From: Novosphingobium sp. PP1Y | Lineage (GTDB): Bacteria > Pseudomonadota > Alphaproteobacteria > Sphingomonadales > Sphingomonadaceae | Assembly: GCF_000253255.1 (NCBI RefSeq) | Contig: NC_015580.1 | Span: forward strand, 1,243,501 to 1,307,500 | Reading direction: 5' to 3' | Length of the DNA stretch: 64,000 nucleotides | Part shown: positions 41,093 to 49,572 of the stretch, one piece after another | How positions within the stretch are numbered: position 1 is the stretch's first letter | How the letters are laid out: each line of letters begins with the position of its first letter | Position numbers and translations under genes: made by a program | Notes under the pieces: generated by a model | The model's input: only the letters and a program-made list of their open reading frames with translations | Database searches by the model: none | Told to the model about the DNA's origin: nothing

Positions 41093-41710
41093 CTAGCCGC
41101 GCAGGCTCTGCATCCGCTTGAGGTAGCGGGCGAGCACGTCGATCTCCAGATTCACGCTATCCCCCGCCTTGGCAGCACCGATGGTGGTGACTTGCGCGGT
41201 ATGCGGGATGATGTTGAGCGCGAAGTGGCAGGTGCCGCCGGGCTGGTCGGTCACGTCGTTTACCGTCAGCGAAATGCCGTCGACGGTGATCGAGCCCTTG
41301 GGCGCGATGAAGGGTGCAAGGTCGGCGGAGGCCTCGATCACGAAACGGCGCGAGTCGCCTTCCGGTGTCACCGAGACGATCTTGCCAACCCCGTCGACAT
41401 GGCCGGTGACGATGTGGCCGCCCAGTTCGTCGCCCAGCTTGAGTGCGGGCTCGAGGTTGAGGCTGGTGCCCTGTTCCCAGCGGCCGGGCACGGTGCGCGC
41501 CACGGATTCCGCCGAAATGTCGACCGCGAACCAGGCATCGCCGGCCACGCCGCCCTTGTCGACGACAGTCAGACACACGCCCGAACAGGCGATGGATGCG
41601 CCCATCGCTATCCCGGCGGGATCGAAGGGGCAGGTGATGACGGCGCGAAGGTCCCCGGTCTTGCGGGTTTCGCGGATCTGGCCGACGGCGGTGACTATTC
41701 CTGTGAACAT
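41093..41710 (-). CDS. ribE: riboflavin synthase alpha chain
   Basis: A 205-residue enzyme with two lumazine-binding repeats, each opening with a typical pattern: [10 protein letters not shown] and LGGHIVTGHVDGVGKI. ACSGVCLTVVD and TVDGISLTVNDV are the paired substrate loops. It dismutates two 6,7-dimethyl-8-ribityllumazine molecules to riboflavin. The frame opens much farther upstream, but the ATG at 41710 is the family start and overlaps ribD by 16 bp. Minus-strand operon with ribD and a small membrane protein. Confidence 0.95.
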   Translation of the reverse strand: MFTGIVTAVGQIRETRKTGDLRAVITCPFDPAGIAMGASIACSGVCLTVVDKGGVAGDAWFAVDISAESVARTVPGRWEQGTSLNLEPALKLGDELGGHIVTGHVDGVGKIVSVTPEGDSRRFVIEASADLAPFIAPKGSITVDGISLTVNDVTDQPGGTCHFALNIIPHTAQVTTIGAAKAGDSVNLEIDVLARYLKRMQSLRG

Positions 41711-42681
41711 GGGATGCGGCTGTAGACTTCGAGTGTGTCGCTGCCAAGCTGCCGTCGTTCGGTAATGCGCCACTGGCCATGCGCCGAGGCGAGCGATGCG
41801 AGGCAGAAATCCCGGACGGCGGGCTGCCCGCCCACCAGGATCGGCGCGCGGTAGATCAGCAGCCGGTCGACGAGTCCCGCGCGCAGGAACGACGAAGCAG
41901 CACCAGCGCCGCCTTCGACGAAGAGGTATTGCAAGCCGTCCATGCCTGCGATCGCTTCGGGCGAGGGCAGGGCGTACCAGCCTGCGGGAGCCTTGCCGCC
42001 GGTCAGTACCCAACGCTCGGGGCTGCGTCGTTCGAGGCCGGGCAGGCGCACGTCGAGACGCGGGGCATCGGCGCGCAGGGTGCCGCCGCCGACGAGGATC
42101 GCATCGGCCCTGGCGCGCATCGCATGGGTATGCGCACGCGCCTGCGCACCGGTGATCCACTGGCTCTCGCCGGACTGAAGCGCAAGGCAGCCGTCGAGCG
42201 ACATGGCGAGCTTGAGCGTCACTTCAGGCCGCCCCAGCCGCTTCGATACCAGATAGCCGGAGAGGCTTTCCTCGCAGGCGGGGGAGGGCAGGTGATCGGC
42301 CGCGATCCCGGCAGCGCGGATACGCTCCAGCCCTAAGCCTGCGGTGCGCGGATCGGGGTCCATGCAGCCGATCACGACGCGGGAAAGTCCCGATGCACTG
42401 ACGAGATCGGCGCAGGCCGGGCCGCGCGGCGATTCGTGGGCGCAGGGTTCAAGAGTTACGTAGAGCGTGCCGCCGCGGGCCGCGTTACCGGCGGCATCGA
42501 GCGCGACGGCCTCGGCATGAGGGCGCCCCGTCGCGCGGGTCCAGCCGCGGGCGACGACCTTGCCCTGCTTGACGATGATCGCGCCGACGCCGGGATTGGG
42601 CCGGCTGATCGGCCGGGCGCGGGCGGCGAGGCTGGCGGCTGCGGCCAGCCAGCGCGCGTCCTCGCGGCTATCGGCCGTCAC
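41695..42681 (-). CDS. ribD: bifunctional riboflavin deaminase/reductase RibD
   Basis: A 328-residue enzyme: an N-terminal deaminase ([10 protein letters not shown], zinc ligands in HAEAVAL and [12 protein letters not shown]) and a C-terminal reductase ([56 protein letters not shown]). It deaminates the pyrimidine intermediate from GTP and reduces the ribosyl chain. Shorter than E. coli RibD (367) mainly through loops. It overlaps ribE by 16 bp and the membrane protein gene by 4 bp (ATGA). Confidence 0.95.
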
Positions 42682-43172
42682 CGGGTGGCATCGTCCTGCT
42701 GGGCGTCGATCTGGTCGACCGATGTTACGCCCTCGGGCAGCTTGCCCTGTTCCTTCTGCTGCGCGGCTTCCTGAGCGGCCTGCTCGGCCTCAGCTTCGCG
42801 CGCGATCTTCTCTACATCCATGCCGGACATGCGGCCGATCGTCTTGTAGATGTTGCGCACTTCCTCGTCGCGCCTGGCCAGTTCGCGGGCGACCGCTTCC
42901 TTGCGCTTCTGGTTCGCGATGTTGGACGCGATGATCTCGGCTTCGGTGCGATGGCCGGAGAATGTCGAGATATAGGTGATCTTGGGCGGCGGCTGCGGGC
43001 CTTTCGCCTCCTGCTGGTACATCGTGAAGAACACGCCGAAAGTGCAGGCGGCCGAAAGCGCGGCAATGCGCCAGCGGTTGCTGCCGGCCTGTTTCCAGAC
43101 TGCCTTGAAATCGGCGACCATCCCCGTGGGGCTGACGTCCTTCCAGTATCCTGAGCGTTTGAACAACGACAT
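42678..43172 (-). CDS. hypothetical single-pass membrane protein
   Basis: A 164-residue protein. I do not recognise it beyond a general likeness to small sphingomonad proteins. Residues 1-32 are basic and cytosolic, one transmembrane helix follows at about 34-51 ([19 protein letters not shown]), then a charged helical region (about 75-145) rich in Glu, Lys, Arg and Ala that may form a coiled coil. It is the first gene of the unit and overlaps ribD by 4 bp, so it is co-translated with riboflavin biosynthesis, but no role there is known to me. Confidence 0.7.
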
Positions 43173-43205
43173 GGGGCCCTACTTAGGCGCTTCGGGCAGC
43201 AAACG

Positions 43206-43961
43206 CTAGCCGAAGGGGAGGTAAAGCTCTCGCCCGTGGGCCTTGAGCCAGGCATTCGCGGCCCGAATATCGCCTTCGAACAGCCCATCGAGGCAGGCAT
43301 GGAATGCGGGCGAATGGTCGAAATGTATGAGGTGGGCCACTTCGTGGGCGACAACCGAGCGGCGCACGAAGTCCGGGGCCATGATCAGGCGCCAGTTGAT
43401 GCGGATGGAGCCGTCGGGGGCGCAGCTGCCCCAGCGCCGCTTCGCGCTGGAAAGCGCCAGCTTGGGCGCATCGACTTGCGCACGCGTGCAGTACTCGACC
43501 AAGTCGTCGGCCATGAGCGCACGCGCTTCGCCCTCCAGCCAACGCCTGAGGCGGGACTGCAGCGAGGATTCGGGACCGCCGAGGGAAACCGCGCCTGCGG
43601 CATGGACGGCGCGGCGCGGGGCAAGCGGATCGTGACGGATGACCAGGATCTCACCGCGAAAGCGGATCTGCGCGCCATGGGCCAGGGGCTCGGCGACAGG
43701 CAGGGAGGCGAGCTGGCGGGCCAGCCAGTCCCGCCGCGATCCGGCGAAGGCGATGGCCTCTGCAGTGCGCGTCCAGGTCGGGATCGTGATGCGCACTTCG
43801 CTGCCATCGGGGGCCAGCCGCATGGTGAGGCGGCGCGCCCGGTCATGGCGGCGAATGACTATCGGAACGTCCTTGCCGTCAAGGTCGATGACGGGCTCTT
43901 CGCGGGGATTGCGGCGCAGCCAGTCGAGCACGGCCTCAGCCTTCCTCCTCTTCGCAGGCAT
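43206..43961 (-). CDS. YgjP-like (SprT/DUF45) zinc metallopeptidase
   Basis: A 251-residue cytosolic protein. VIRRHDRARRLTMRLAPDG at the N-terminus, KRRWGSC.PDGSIRINWRLIMAP in the middle and the HEVAHLIHFDHSPAF zinc motif (HExxH) identify the YgjP/DUF45 family of M48-type metallopeptidases, whose substrate is unknown. The ATG at 43961 lies 26 bp inside the YcgN gene; a GTG at 43931 with a good ribosome-binding site is an alternative start. It is in a minus-strand run with YcgN and SCO genes. Confidence 0.84.
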   Translation of the reverse strand: MPAKRRKAEAVLDWLRRNPREEPVIDLDGKDVPIVIRRHDRARRLTMRLAPDGSEVRITIPTWTRTAEAIAFAGSRRDWLARQLASLPVAEPLAHGAQIRFRGEILVIRHDPLAPRRAVHAAGAVSLGGPESSLQSRLRRWLEGEARALMADDLVEYCTRAQVDAPKLALSSAKRRWGSCAPDGSIRINWRLIMAPDFVRRSVVAHEVAHLIHFDHSPAFHACLDGLFEGDIRAANAWLKAHGRELYLPFG

Positions 43962-44424
43962 CCTCGTCGAACTCGTCTTCGCCGTAGGGCCAGACGATGT
44001 GATGCTCCAGCGGCCCGGCGACAGTCTCGCTGATCACCTTGCCGATGATCGACATTCCCGCCTCGTGCACGGCATTGCGATCCCCGCTGACGAGGTAGTG
44101 CCATTCGGGCAGGGGCTGGCCTTCCGAGCGCAGGCGATAGGCGCAGCTCGGCGGCAGCCAGTCTAGGCTGCCTGCGGTCTTCAGGCTCAGGCTCAGGCAA
44201 TCGGGCACGAAGCTGCGGCGATTGGCATAGTCGCTGCAGCGCGCGGTCTTGAGGTCGAGCAGCTTGCATGCGACGTTGGTATGGAAGATCTCTCCTGTGT
44301 CGGCGTCTTCCACCTTGTGCAGGCAGCATTGCCCGCAACCGTCGCACAGGGCTTCCCACTGCGCGCGGTCGAGCGTTTCGAGCGGACGCTCCCAGAAAGG
44401 CGTCGCGCTGCTCACTTCACCCAC
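43936..44424 (-). CDS. YcgN/UPF0260-family cysteine-cluster protein
   Basis: A 162-residue protein with the UPF0260 pattern: FWE.PLETLDR.QWE.LCDGCGQCCLHK at the N-terminus (three Cys in CDGCGQCC), Cys near ACKLLDLKTARCSDY, and VPDC, suggesting a metal or Fe-S site. An acidic tail (EDEFDEDACEEEEG) ends it. Function unknown; it is widely conserved in proteobacteria. It overlaps the SCO gene by 13 bp and the metallopeptidase gene by 26 bp. Confidence 0.88.
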   Translation of the reverse strand: MGEVSSATPFWERPLETLDRAQWEALCDGCGQCCLHKVEDADTGEIFHTNVACKLLDLKTARCSDYANRRSFVPDCLSLSLKTAGSLDWLPPSCAYRLRSEGQPLPEWHYLVSGDRNAVHEAGMSIIGKVISETVAGPLEHHIVWPYGEDEFDEDACEEEEG

Positions 44425-45029
44425 TTGGCAAGTTCTGCGGCAACGGCGTCCGGGCCCTTGTCTACCGGAAGCATGGCGATGGGTTTGCCGTCCGGGTCCA
44501 TCAGGTAGGCAATGCGGCTGTGGTCCATCAGGTATCCGCCGGGGGTTTCCTCACCCTTCTTGTAATAGGCGACAAAGGCGTCGGCGGCCACTCTTACCTG
44601 ATCGGGCGTGCCGGTCAGGCCCAGTAGCCGGGGCCCGAAGGCGGCAGTCCACTGGCCGACCACCTCGGGCGTATCGCGCTCGGGATCGATCGAGATGAAG
44701 ATCGGCTGCACTTTCGCCGCTTCTGCGGGGTGTGCCTTGTCGAACGCGTTGAAGCCGCGCATCATCGCCTGGACGTCAAGCGGGCAGGCATCCGGGCAGA
44801 AGGTATAGCCGAAGTAGACGATGCGCCACTTGCCCTTGAACTGGTCCCAGGTGACGGTCTTGCCGTCCTTGTCCACCAGCGTGAAGGGACCGCCGATCGC
44901 GGCGCCTTCCAGCGGCGGTCGCTCGGGCTGGTCCTGTTGCGAGCAGGCGGTGAGGGACAGGCTCGCGGCAAGGCCGAGGGCGAGGGGTGCTATCCAGCGA
45001 TTCAGGTAGGTCATGGCGCGTCGCTTCAT
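44412..45029 (-). CDS. SCO1/SenC-family copper chaperone lipoprotein
   Basis: A 205-residue envelope protein. A signal peptide with a lipobox (SLSLTAC, Cys about residue 29) precedes a thioredoxin-fold domain with the copper site CPDAC (FGYTFCPDACP) and the later His in MDHSRIAYLMD. Sco proteins deliver copper to the CuA centre of cytochrome oxidase and act as thiol oxidoreductases. The ATG at 45029 or 45014 may be the start. Ends overlap YcgN. Confidence 0.92.
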   Translation of the reverse strand: MKRRAMTYLNRWIAPLALGLAASLSLTACSQQDQPERPPLEGAAIGGPFTLVDKDGKTVTWDQFKGKWRIVYFGYTFCPDACPLDVQAMMRGFNAFDKAHPAEAAKVQPIFISIDPERDTPEVVGQWTAAFGPRLLGLTGTPDQVRVAADAFVAYYKKGEETPGGYLMDHSRIAYLMDPDGKPIAMLPVDKGPDAVAAELAKWVK

Positions 45030-45119
45030 GCTCTGCTAAGCCGCGCCATGCAAGGTGCGATGCCTGGGTCGGGCAGCGGCAAGCGCCGGAAGAATCGACT
45101 AAGTCGGAGGAAATACGAA

Positions 45120-45770
45120 GTGTCCAGGAACAACTTGGGGTACGGTGCGCGGATCTCTCGGGCGATCCTGATGGCAGCCTTGCCGGCGCTCGCCGCGGGT
45201 CTTGCGGTGTCCTCGCCGGCGATGGCCCAGGCTGGCTTTTCCGAAGGGTACAAGTTCCTCGAAGCGGTGAAGAAGAAGGATGGAGCCAAGGTTGAGGAAG
45301 CCCTGCTCGATCCCTCCTCGCAGATCATCAATTCGCGCGACGTGACCACCGGCGAGACGGCGCTGCACATCGTCACCGCGCGCCGCGACCTGACCTGGCT
45401 CAACTACCTCGTCTCGCATGGCGCCAACGTCAATGCCGCGGACGATCACGGCCGCACGCCGCTGGAAATGGCGGTCAATCTGGGCTGGCGCGAAGGCGCG
45501 GAATTCCTGCTGGAGCAGAAGGCCTCTCCGGACCCATCGAACGACGCCGGTGAAACGCCGCTGATCTATGCGGTGCACCGCAAGGACCTGCAGCTCGTCA
45601 AGGCGCTGCTCCAGGCTGGAGCCGATCCTAACCGTGCGGACAATTCGGGCCGTTCGGCGCGCGATTATGCGGCGCTCGACAGCAAGACCGGCCCGATGAC
45701 GTCCGTGCTCGACGAGTATGCGGCGAAGAACAAGAAGAAGGCCCAGGCCGTTTACGGCCCGGTGATGTGA
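45120..45770 (+). CDS. exported ankyrin-repeat protein
   Basis: A 216-residue protein. The GTG at 45120 (GGAGGA 8 nt upstream) starts a signal peptide (AILMAALPALAAGLAVSSPAMAQA, cleavage near 38). About four ankyrin repeats follow: GETALHIVTARRDLTWLNYLVSHGANVNA, GRTPLEMAVNLGWREGAEFLLEQ, GETPLIYAVHRKDLQLVKALLQAGADPN and a partial GRSARDYA. Such repeats mediate protein binding; partners in the periplasm are unknown. It is 4 bp before the COQ9-family gene. Confidence 0.87.
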   Translation: MSRNNLGYGARISRAILMAALPALAAGLAVSSPAMAQAGFSEGYKFLEAVKKKDGAKVEEALLDPSSQIINSRDVTTGETALHIVTARRDLTWLNYLVSHGANVNAADDHGRTPLEMAVNLGWREGAEFLLEQKASPDPSNDAGETPLIYAVHRKDLQLVKALLQAGADPNRADNSGRSARDYAALDSKTGPMTSVLDEYAAKNKKKAQAVYGPVM

Positions 45771-45774
45771 TCAG

Positions 45775-46443
45775 ATGGCAGGCAAGGTGATGGAAGAACC
45801 GCAGACCCTCGAAGCGCTGCGCCGTCAGCTCGCCCCGGCAATTGCCGATGCCGTCGCGTTCGACGGCTGGAGCGAGGAAGCGGTGGCGCAGGCCGCGGCC
45901 ATGGCTGGCGTCGACAACGAACTGGCGCAGTTCGCCTTCCAGGGCGGGGCGATGGCGATGATTGCCGCCTGGATCGGACACGTCGATGAACGCATGGCAG
46001 CCACGACGCCGGCCGAATCGCTGGCGAACCTTCCGATTCGTGAGCGTATCCGCCGCCTCGTCATGGCGCGACTCGACGCTGTCGCCGGGCGTGAGGAAGC
46101 CCTGACCCGGGCGCTTTCGATCATGGCCATGCCGCAAAACGTCGTGGCCGCGACGAAGCTGGGATGGCATAGCGCGGATGTGATGTGGCGCCTCGCGGGC
46201 GATAGCGCGACGGACTACAACCACTATACCAAGCGCGCGATCCTCGGAGCGATCTATGCTGCGACGCTGCAGGTCTATGCCCGCGACAAGAGCGAGAACA
46301 AGGCTGAAACCCGCGCTTTTCTGGACCGTCGGATCGACGGCATCATCCGCTTCGAAAAGACCAAGGCGAAAGTCTTTCGTGCTCCTGACGACCGGTTCAG
46401 CGTGACCCGGCTGCTGGGCCGTTTGCGCTATCCGGCGCGCTGA
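45775..46443 (+). CDS. COQ9-family ubiquinone biosynthesis protein
   Basis: A 222-residue protein with the COQ9 layout: an N-terminal TetR-like helical region (EALRRQLAPAIADAVAFDGWSEEAVAQAA) and the conserved C-terminal domain (MAMPQNVVAATKLGWHSADVMWRLAGD..TDYNHYTKRAILGAIYAATL.VY). COQ9 binds lipids and helps COQ7 hydroxylation in ubiquinone synthesis. Followed by feoAB on the same strand after 104 bp. Confidence 0.92.
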   Translation: MAGKVMEEPQTLEALRRQLAPAIADAVAFDGWSEEAVAQAAAMAGVDNELAQFAFQGGAMAMIAAWIGHVDERMAATTPAESLANLPIRERIRRLVMARLDAVAGREEALTRALSIMAMPQNVVAATKLGWHSADVMWRLAGDSATDYNHYTKRAILGAIYAATLQVYARDKSENKAETRAFLDRRIDGIIRFEKTKAKVFRAPDDRFSVTRLLGRLRYPAR

Positions 46444-46498
46444 ATTTTCTGCGGACGCCCCTTCCGTTTTGATTGCGGACAATGACAAGTGAGGCTGG

Positions 46499-46524
46499 TT
46501 ATTGCGAACCAGTTGCAAATAACG
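46499..46524 (+). promoter_or_regulatory. possible Fur-type operator upstream of feoAB
   Basis: An AT-rich imperfect dyad, TTATTGC ... GCAAATAA, with ATTGCGAAC-CA-GTTGCAAAT at its core, 24 bp before the feoA start. Iron-dependent Fur regulation of feoAB is usual; the match to a Fur box is weak and not proven. Confidence 0.3.
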
Positions 46525-46547
46525 ATCTAATCTGGCAGCGCAGCCTC

Positions 46548-46787
46548 ATGACTTTAGACTTGCTTCCCGTAGGCCAGGGCGCCCGCATCACGGCGGTCGA
46601 CTGGAATTGCCTCGTCGACGAGGAGGCGCACCGCCTGCGTGCGCTCGGCATCGATGAGGGAGCCAAGGTTTCCGTTTCCCATCGCGGCGTCTTCGGCGGC
46701 CGCGATCCCATCGCGATCTCGGTGGGCCGCATGATCGTGGCCGTGCGCCGGGCCCACGCTGCAGCCATGGAAGTGGAAGTCCTGTGA
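46548..46787 (+). CDS. feoA: ferrous iron transport protein FeoA
   Basis: A 79-residue SH3-like cytosolic protein: LLPVGQGARITAVDW at the N-terminus, HRLRALGIDEGAKVSVSHRG and GGRDPIAISVGRMIVAVRRA. It supports FeoB-driven Fe2+ uptake. The ATG at 46548 is chosen over 46473, which would add 25 non-family residues. Its stop overlaps the feoB GTG (GTGA). Confidence 0.92.
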   Translation: MTLDLLPVGQGARITAVDWNCLVDEEAHRLRALGIDEGAKVSVSHRGVFGGRDPIAISVGRMIVAVRRAHAAAMEVEVL

Positions 46788-48625
46788 GCCGGCAACGCAA
46801 GGTCGCGCTGGTCGGCAATCCCAATGCGGGCAAGAGCGCGCTGTTCAATGCCCTGACCGGCGCGCGCCAGAAGATCGCGAATTATCCGGGCGTCACTGTC
46901 GAGCGCAAGTCGGGCCGTTTCGTCCTGCCGACCGGAGAGCCGGTGGAGATGACCGACCTTCCCGGCGCCTACAGCCTCGATGCGACGAGCCCGGACGAGG
47001 AAGTCACCTCCAAGGTCGTGCGCGGCCATTTCCCGGGCGAAGCCGTGCCGGACGTGCTGGTGATCGTCCTCGATGCCTCGAACCTGGAACAGCACCTCGT
47101 CTTTGCGCAGGAAGTCCTCGCGCTGGGCAAGCCTACCGTCATCGCCCTCAATATGGTCGACCTTGCCGAGCGCGACGGCCTCGTCCTCGATGCCACGCTG
47201 CTCGAGCAGGAACTGGGCGTGCGCGTCGTTCCGACGGTGGCGGTGCGCCGCCGCGGCCTGTCCGATCTCGCCGAGGCCATCGCTTCGGCCGAGATGGGCC
47301 ATCCCGGCCCCGGCATCACCGACCTTTCGCTGACCGAGCGGCGCGTTGCCGCCCATGCCATGGCCGAAGGCGCGATTCTCTCTGAGACCCGTCGCCATCG
47401 CATGCACGCGCGGCTCGATCGCCTGCTGCTCAATCCGTGGATCGGCCCGTTCGTCCTGTGCGCGCTGCTTTTCGTGGTGTTCCAGGCGGTCTTCGCGTGG
47501 GCGACCCCGTTCGCCGACGGGCTGGAGGCGGGCGTGGGCTGGCTCACCGATCTCACCATAAAGTTCATGCCTGCCGGACTGGTGCGCGATCTGGTGACCG
47601 ACGGCATTCTTGCCGGCGTCGGCTCGGTGGTCGTCTTCCTGCCGCAGATCGTCATCCTCTTTGCGTTCATCCTCGCGATGGAAGCCTCCGGCTACATGGC
47701 GCGCGCGGCATTCCTGATGGACCGGCTGATGTCTTCGGTGGGCCTTTCGGGCCGCAGCTTCATTCCGCTGCTCTCGAGCTTCGCCTGCGCCATTCCCGGC
47801 ATCATGGCGACGCGGTCGATCAGCGATCCCAAGGACCGGCTGACGACGATCCTCATCGCACCGCTGATGACTTGCTCGGCGCGCCTGCCGGTCTACGCGG
47901 TGATCATCGCTGCCTTCATTCCCAACCGGTCCATTGGTTGGGGCGTCGGCCTGCAGGGGCTGGTGCTTTTCGCACTCTATGTCGCGGGTGTGATCGGCGC
48001 GATGGTAGTCGCACTGGTGCTGCGCCGTTCGGTGACCAAGGGCGAGGCCTCGGGCTTCATCATGGAACTGCCCAAGTACCAGCTTCCCCGCCTCAAGGAC
48101 ATGGCGATCGGGCTGTGGCAGCGCGCCTGGATCTTCCTGCGCCGCGCCGGCACGATCATCTTTACCGTCACCGTCGTCTTGTGGCTCATGCTCAATTTTC
48201 CGCAGGCTCGCCCGGGTGAGAGCCAGGTCGATGCCTCGGTTGCGGGCAAGGTTGCCAATGGCCTCGCGTTCGTGGTCGAACCGATCGGCTTCAACCGCGA
48301 CATGGCTCTGGCGCTGATCCCGGCCATGGCCGCGCGCGAAGTGGCGGTCAGCTCGCTGGCTACCACCTATGCGGTCGATGCCACGGACGAAGACCAGCAG
48401 GCGATGGAACTGGGCGACCAGCTCAAGTCGCGCTGGACCCTGCCGATGGCACTGGCCTTCCTCGCCTGGTTCGTTTTCGCGCCGCAGTGCATGTCGACGA
48501 TCGCTGTCACCCGGCGTGAGACGAACGGCTGGAAGTGGCCCGTCTTCATGCTCGCCTACCTGTTCGGCCTGGCCTATATTGCTGCGGGTCTGACATTCTG
48601 GGTCGCGACCGCCATCGGCCTCTAG
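46784..48625 (+). CDS. feoB: ferrous iron transport protein FeoB
   Basis: A 613-residue inner-membrane Fe2+ transporter. An N-terminal G domain has G1 GNPNAGKSALFN (residues 9-20), DLPGAYSLDA (G3) and NMVDLAERDG (G4); a helical GDI-like spacer follows to about 200; then two Gate repeats with about 8-10 transmembrane helices and the core Cys in FIPLLSSFACAIPGIMATRSI. GTG start overlapping feoA. No feoC seen. The C-terminus is shorter than in E. coli (773). Confidence 0.95.
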   Translation: MSRQRKVALVGNPNAGKSALFNALTGARQKIANYPGVTVERKSGRFVLPTGEPVEMTDLPGAYSLDATSPDEEVTSKVVRGHFPGEAVPDVLVIVLDASNLEQHLVFAQEVLALGKPTVIALNMVDLAERDGLVLDATLLEQELGVRVVPTVAVRRRGLSDLAEAIASAEMGHPGPGITDLSLTERRVAAHAMAEGAILSETRRHRMHARLDRLLLNPWIGPFVLCALLFVVFQAVFAWATPFADGLEAGVGWLTDLTIKFMPAGLVRDLVTDGILAGVGSVVVFLPQIVILFAFILAMEASGYMARAAFLMDRLMSSVGLSGRSFIPLLSSFACAIPGIMATRSISDPKDRLTTILIAPLMTCSARLPVYAVIIAAFIPNRSIGWGVGLQGLVLFALYVAGVIGAMVVALVLRRSVTKGEASGFIMELPKYQLPRLKDMAIGLWQRAWIFLRRAGTIIFTVTVVLWLMLNFPQARPGESQVDASVAGKVANGLAFVVEPIGFNRDMALALIPAMAAREVAVSSLATTYAVDATDEDQQAMELGDQLKSRWTLPMALAFLAWFVFAPQCMSTIAVTRRETNGWKWPVFMLAYLFGLAYIAAGLTFWVATAIGL

Positions 48626-48727
48626 CGATCCTTCCACCTCGGTTGTGGGAAAGGGGCGCCTGCGGGGTTGGCGTCAGGCGCCGCGATTGGCTACCCAACC
48701 GGCCACACACGATAGGAAAGCGATTCC

Positions 48728-49300
48728 ATGGCAGGCAGCGTCAACAAGGTCATTCTCGTCGGCAATCTCGGGGCCGACCCGGAAGTCCGTTCGTTCCAGA
48801 ACGGTGGCAAGGTCTGCAACCTGCGCATCGCCACCAGTGAATCGTGGAAGGACCGCAATACCGGCGAACGCCAGGAGCGTACCGAATGGCATACGGTCGC
48901 GATCTTTTCCGAAGGTCTGGCCGGCGTGGCCGAGCGCTTCCTGAAAAAGGGCAGCAAGGTCTACATCGAAGGGCAGCTGCGCACCCGCAAGTGGCAGGAC
49001 CAGCAGGGCAATGACCGTTACTCGACCGAAGTCGTGCTGCAGGGCCCGGGCGCGGTCATGACCATGCTCGACGGCGCGCAGGGCGGCGGTGGCGGCGGCC
49101 GCTCCGGTGGCTTCAATGAAGGCGGTTCGTCGGGTGGCTTCGGCGGCGGTGGCCGTTCGGGCGGTGGCTCGCGCGGCGGCGATGACTGGGGCCGTTCGGG
49201 CGGTGGCGGTGACGACTGGGGTCGCACCGGCGGTTCGTCGGGTGGCAGCAGCAGCGGCGGCGGCTTCGGCGACGATCTCGACGACGACATTCCGTTCTGA
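48728..49300 (+). CDS. ssb: single-stranded DNA-binding protein
   Basis: A 190-residue SSB: OB fold at 1-110 (VNKVILVGNLGADPEVRSF, WHTVAIFSEGLAG, YIEGQLRTRKWQDQQGNDRY), a very Gly/Ser-rich linker at 118-178 with repeated GRSGGG and DDWGR units, and the acidic tip DLDDDIPF that recruits partner proteins. Binds ssDNA in replication, repair and recombination. Single gene, with a promoter in the 102 bp after feoB. Confidence 0.96.
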   Translation: MAGSVNKVILVGNLGADPEVRSFQNGGKVCNLRIATSESWKDRNTGERQERTEWHTVAIFSEGLAGVAERFLKKGSKVYIEGQLRTRKWQDQQGNDRYSTEVVLQGPGAVMTMLDGAQGGGGGGRSGGFNEGGSSGGFGGGGRSGGGSRGGDDWGRSGGGGDDWGRTGGSSGGSSSGGGFGDDLDDDIPF

Positions 49301-49370
49301 TCCGCAACGCGGATGATCGAGAGCTGCGGGAAAGGCCTTTTGCGCTCGGGCCCCGCAGGGTTGGGCGAGG

Positions 49371-49392
49371 GGGCTGTATTACAGCCCTTTTT
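49371..49392 (+). terminator. rho-independent terminator of ssb
   Basis: GGGCTGT / ACAGCCC stem (49371-49377, 49381-49387) with a 3-nt loop and TTTTT directly after. Confidence 0.8.
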
Positions 49393-49521
49393 GCCTTGAT
49401 GCGCCGGGCAGGCGAATTGCCCAAGATCCTGCGACAATTTCGATAGACTGATCGTCGCCTTCGAAGCCGGCAAGCTGCCCGGTTGGCTGATGAGCCCGTA
49501 CTTGGCGGCGGGGGAATCAGG

Positions 49522-49558
49522 CAAAGAAAAAGGCGGGCCACCGTGAAGATGGCCCGCC
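49522..49558 (-). terminator. rho-independent terminator of the TonB receptor gene
   Basis: On the minus strand a 9-bp stem GGCGGGCCA / TGGCCCGCC (49532-49558) is followed by TTTTTCTTT. It lies 14 bp after the receptor stop. Confidence 0.82.
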
Positions 49559-49572
49559 AGAAGTCATTCAAC

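Noticed and set aside
46499..48637. 712-codon open frame opposite feoAB
   Set aside because: Shadow of feoB; no motif, and it spans the feoA-feoB junction.
49089..49316. Possible tandem repeats in the ssb 3' part
   Set aside because: They are the Gly/Ser-rich linker of SSB, expected low complexity rather than a DNA repeat element or CRISPR.
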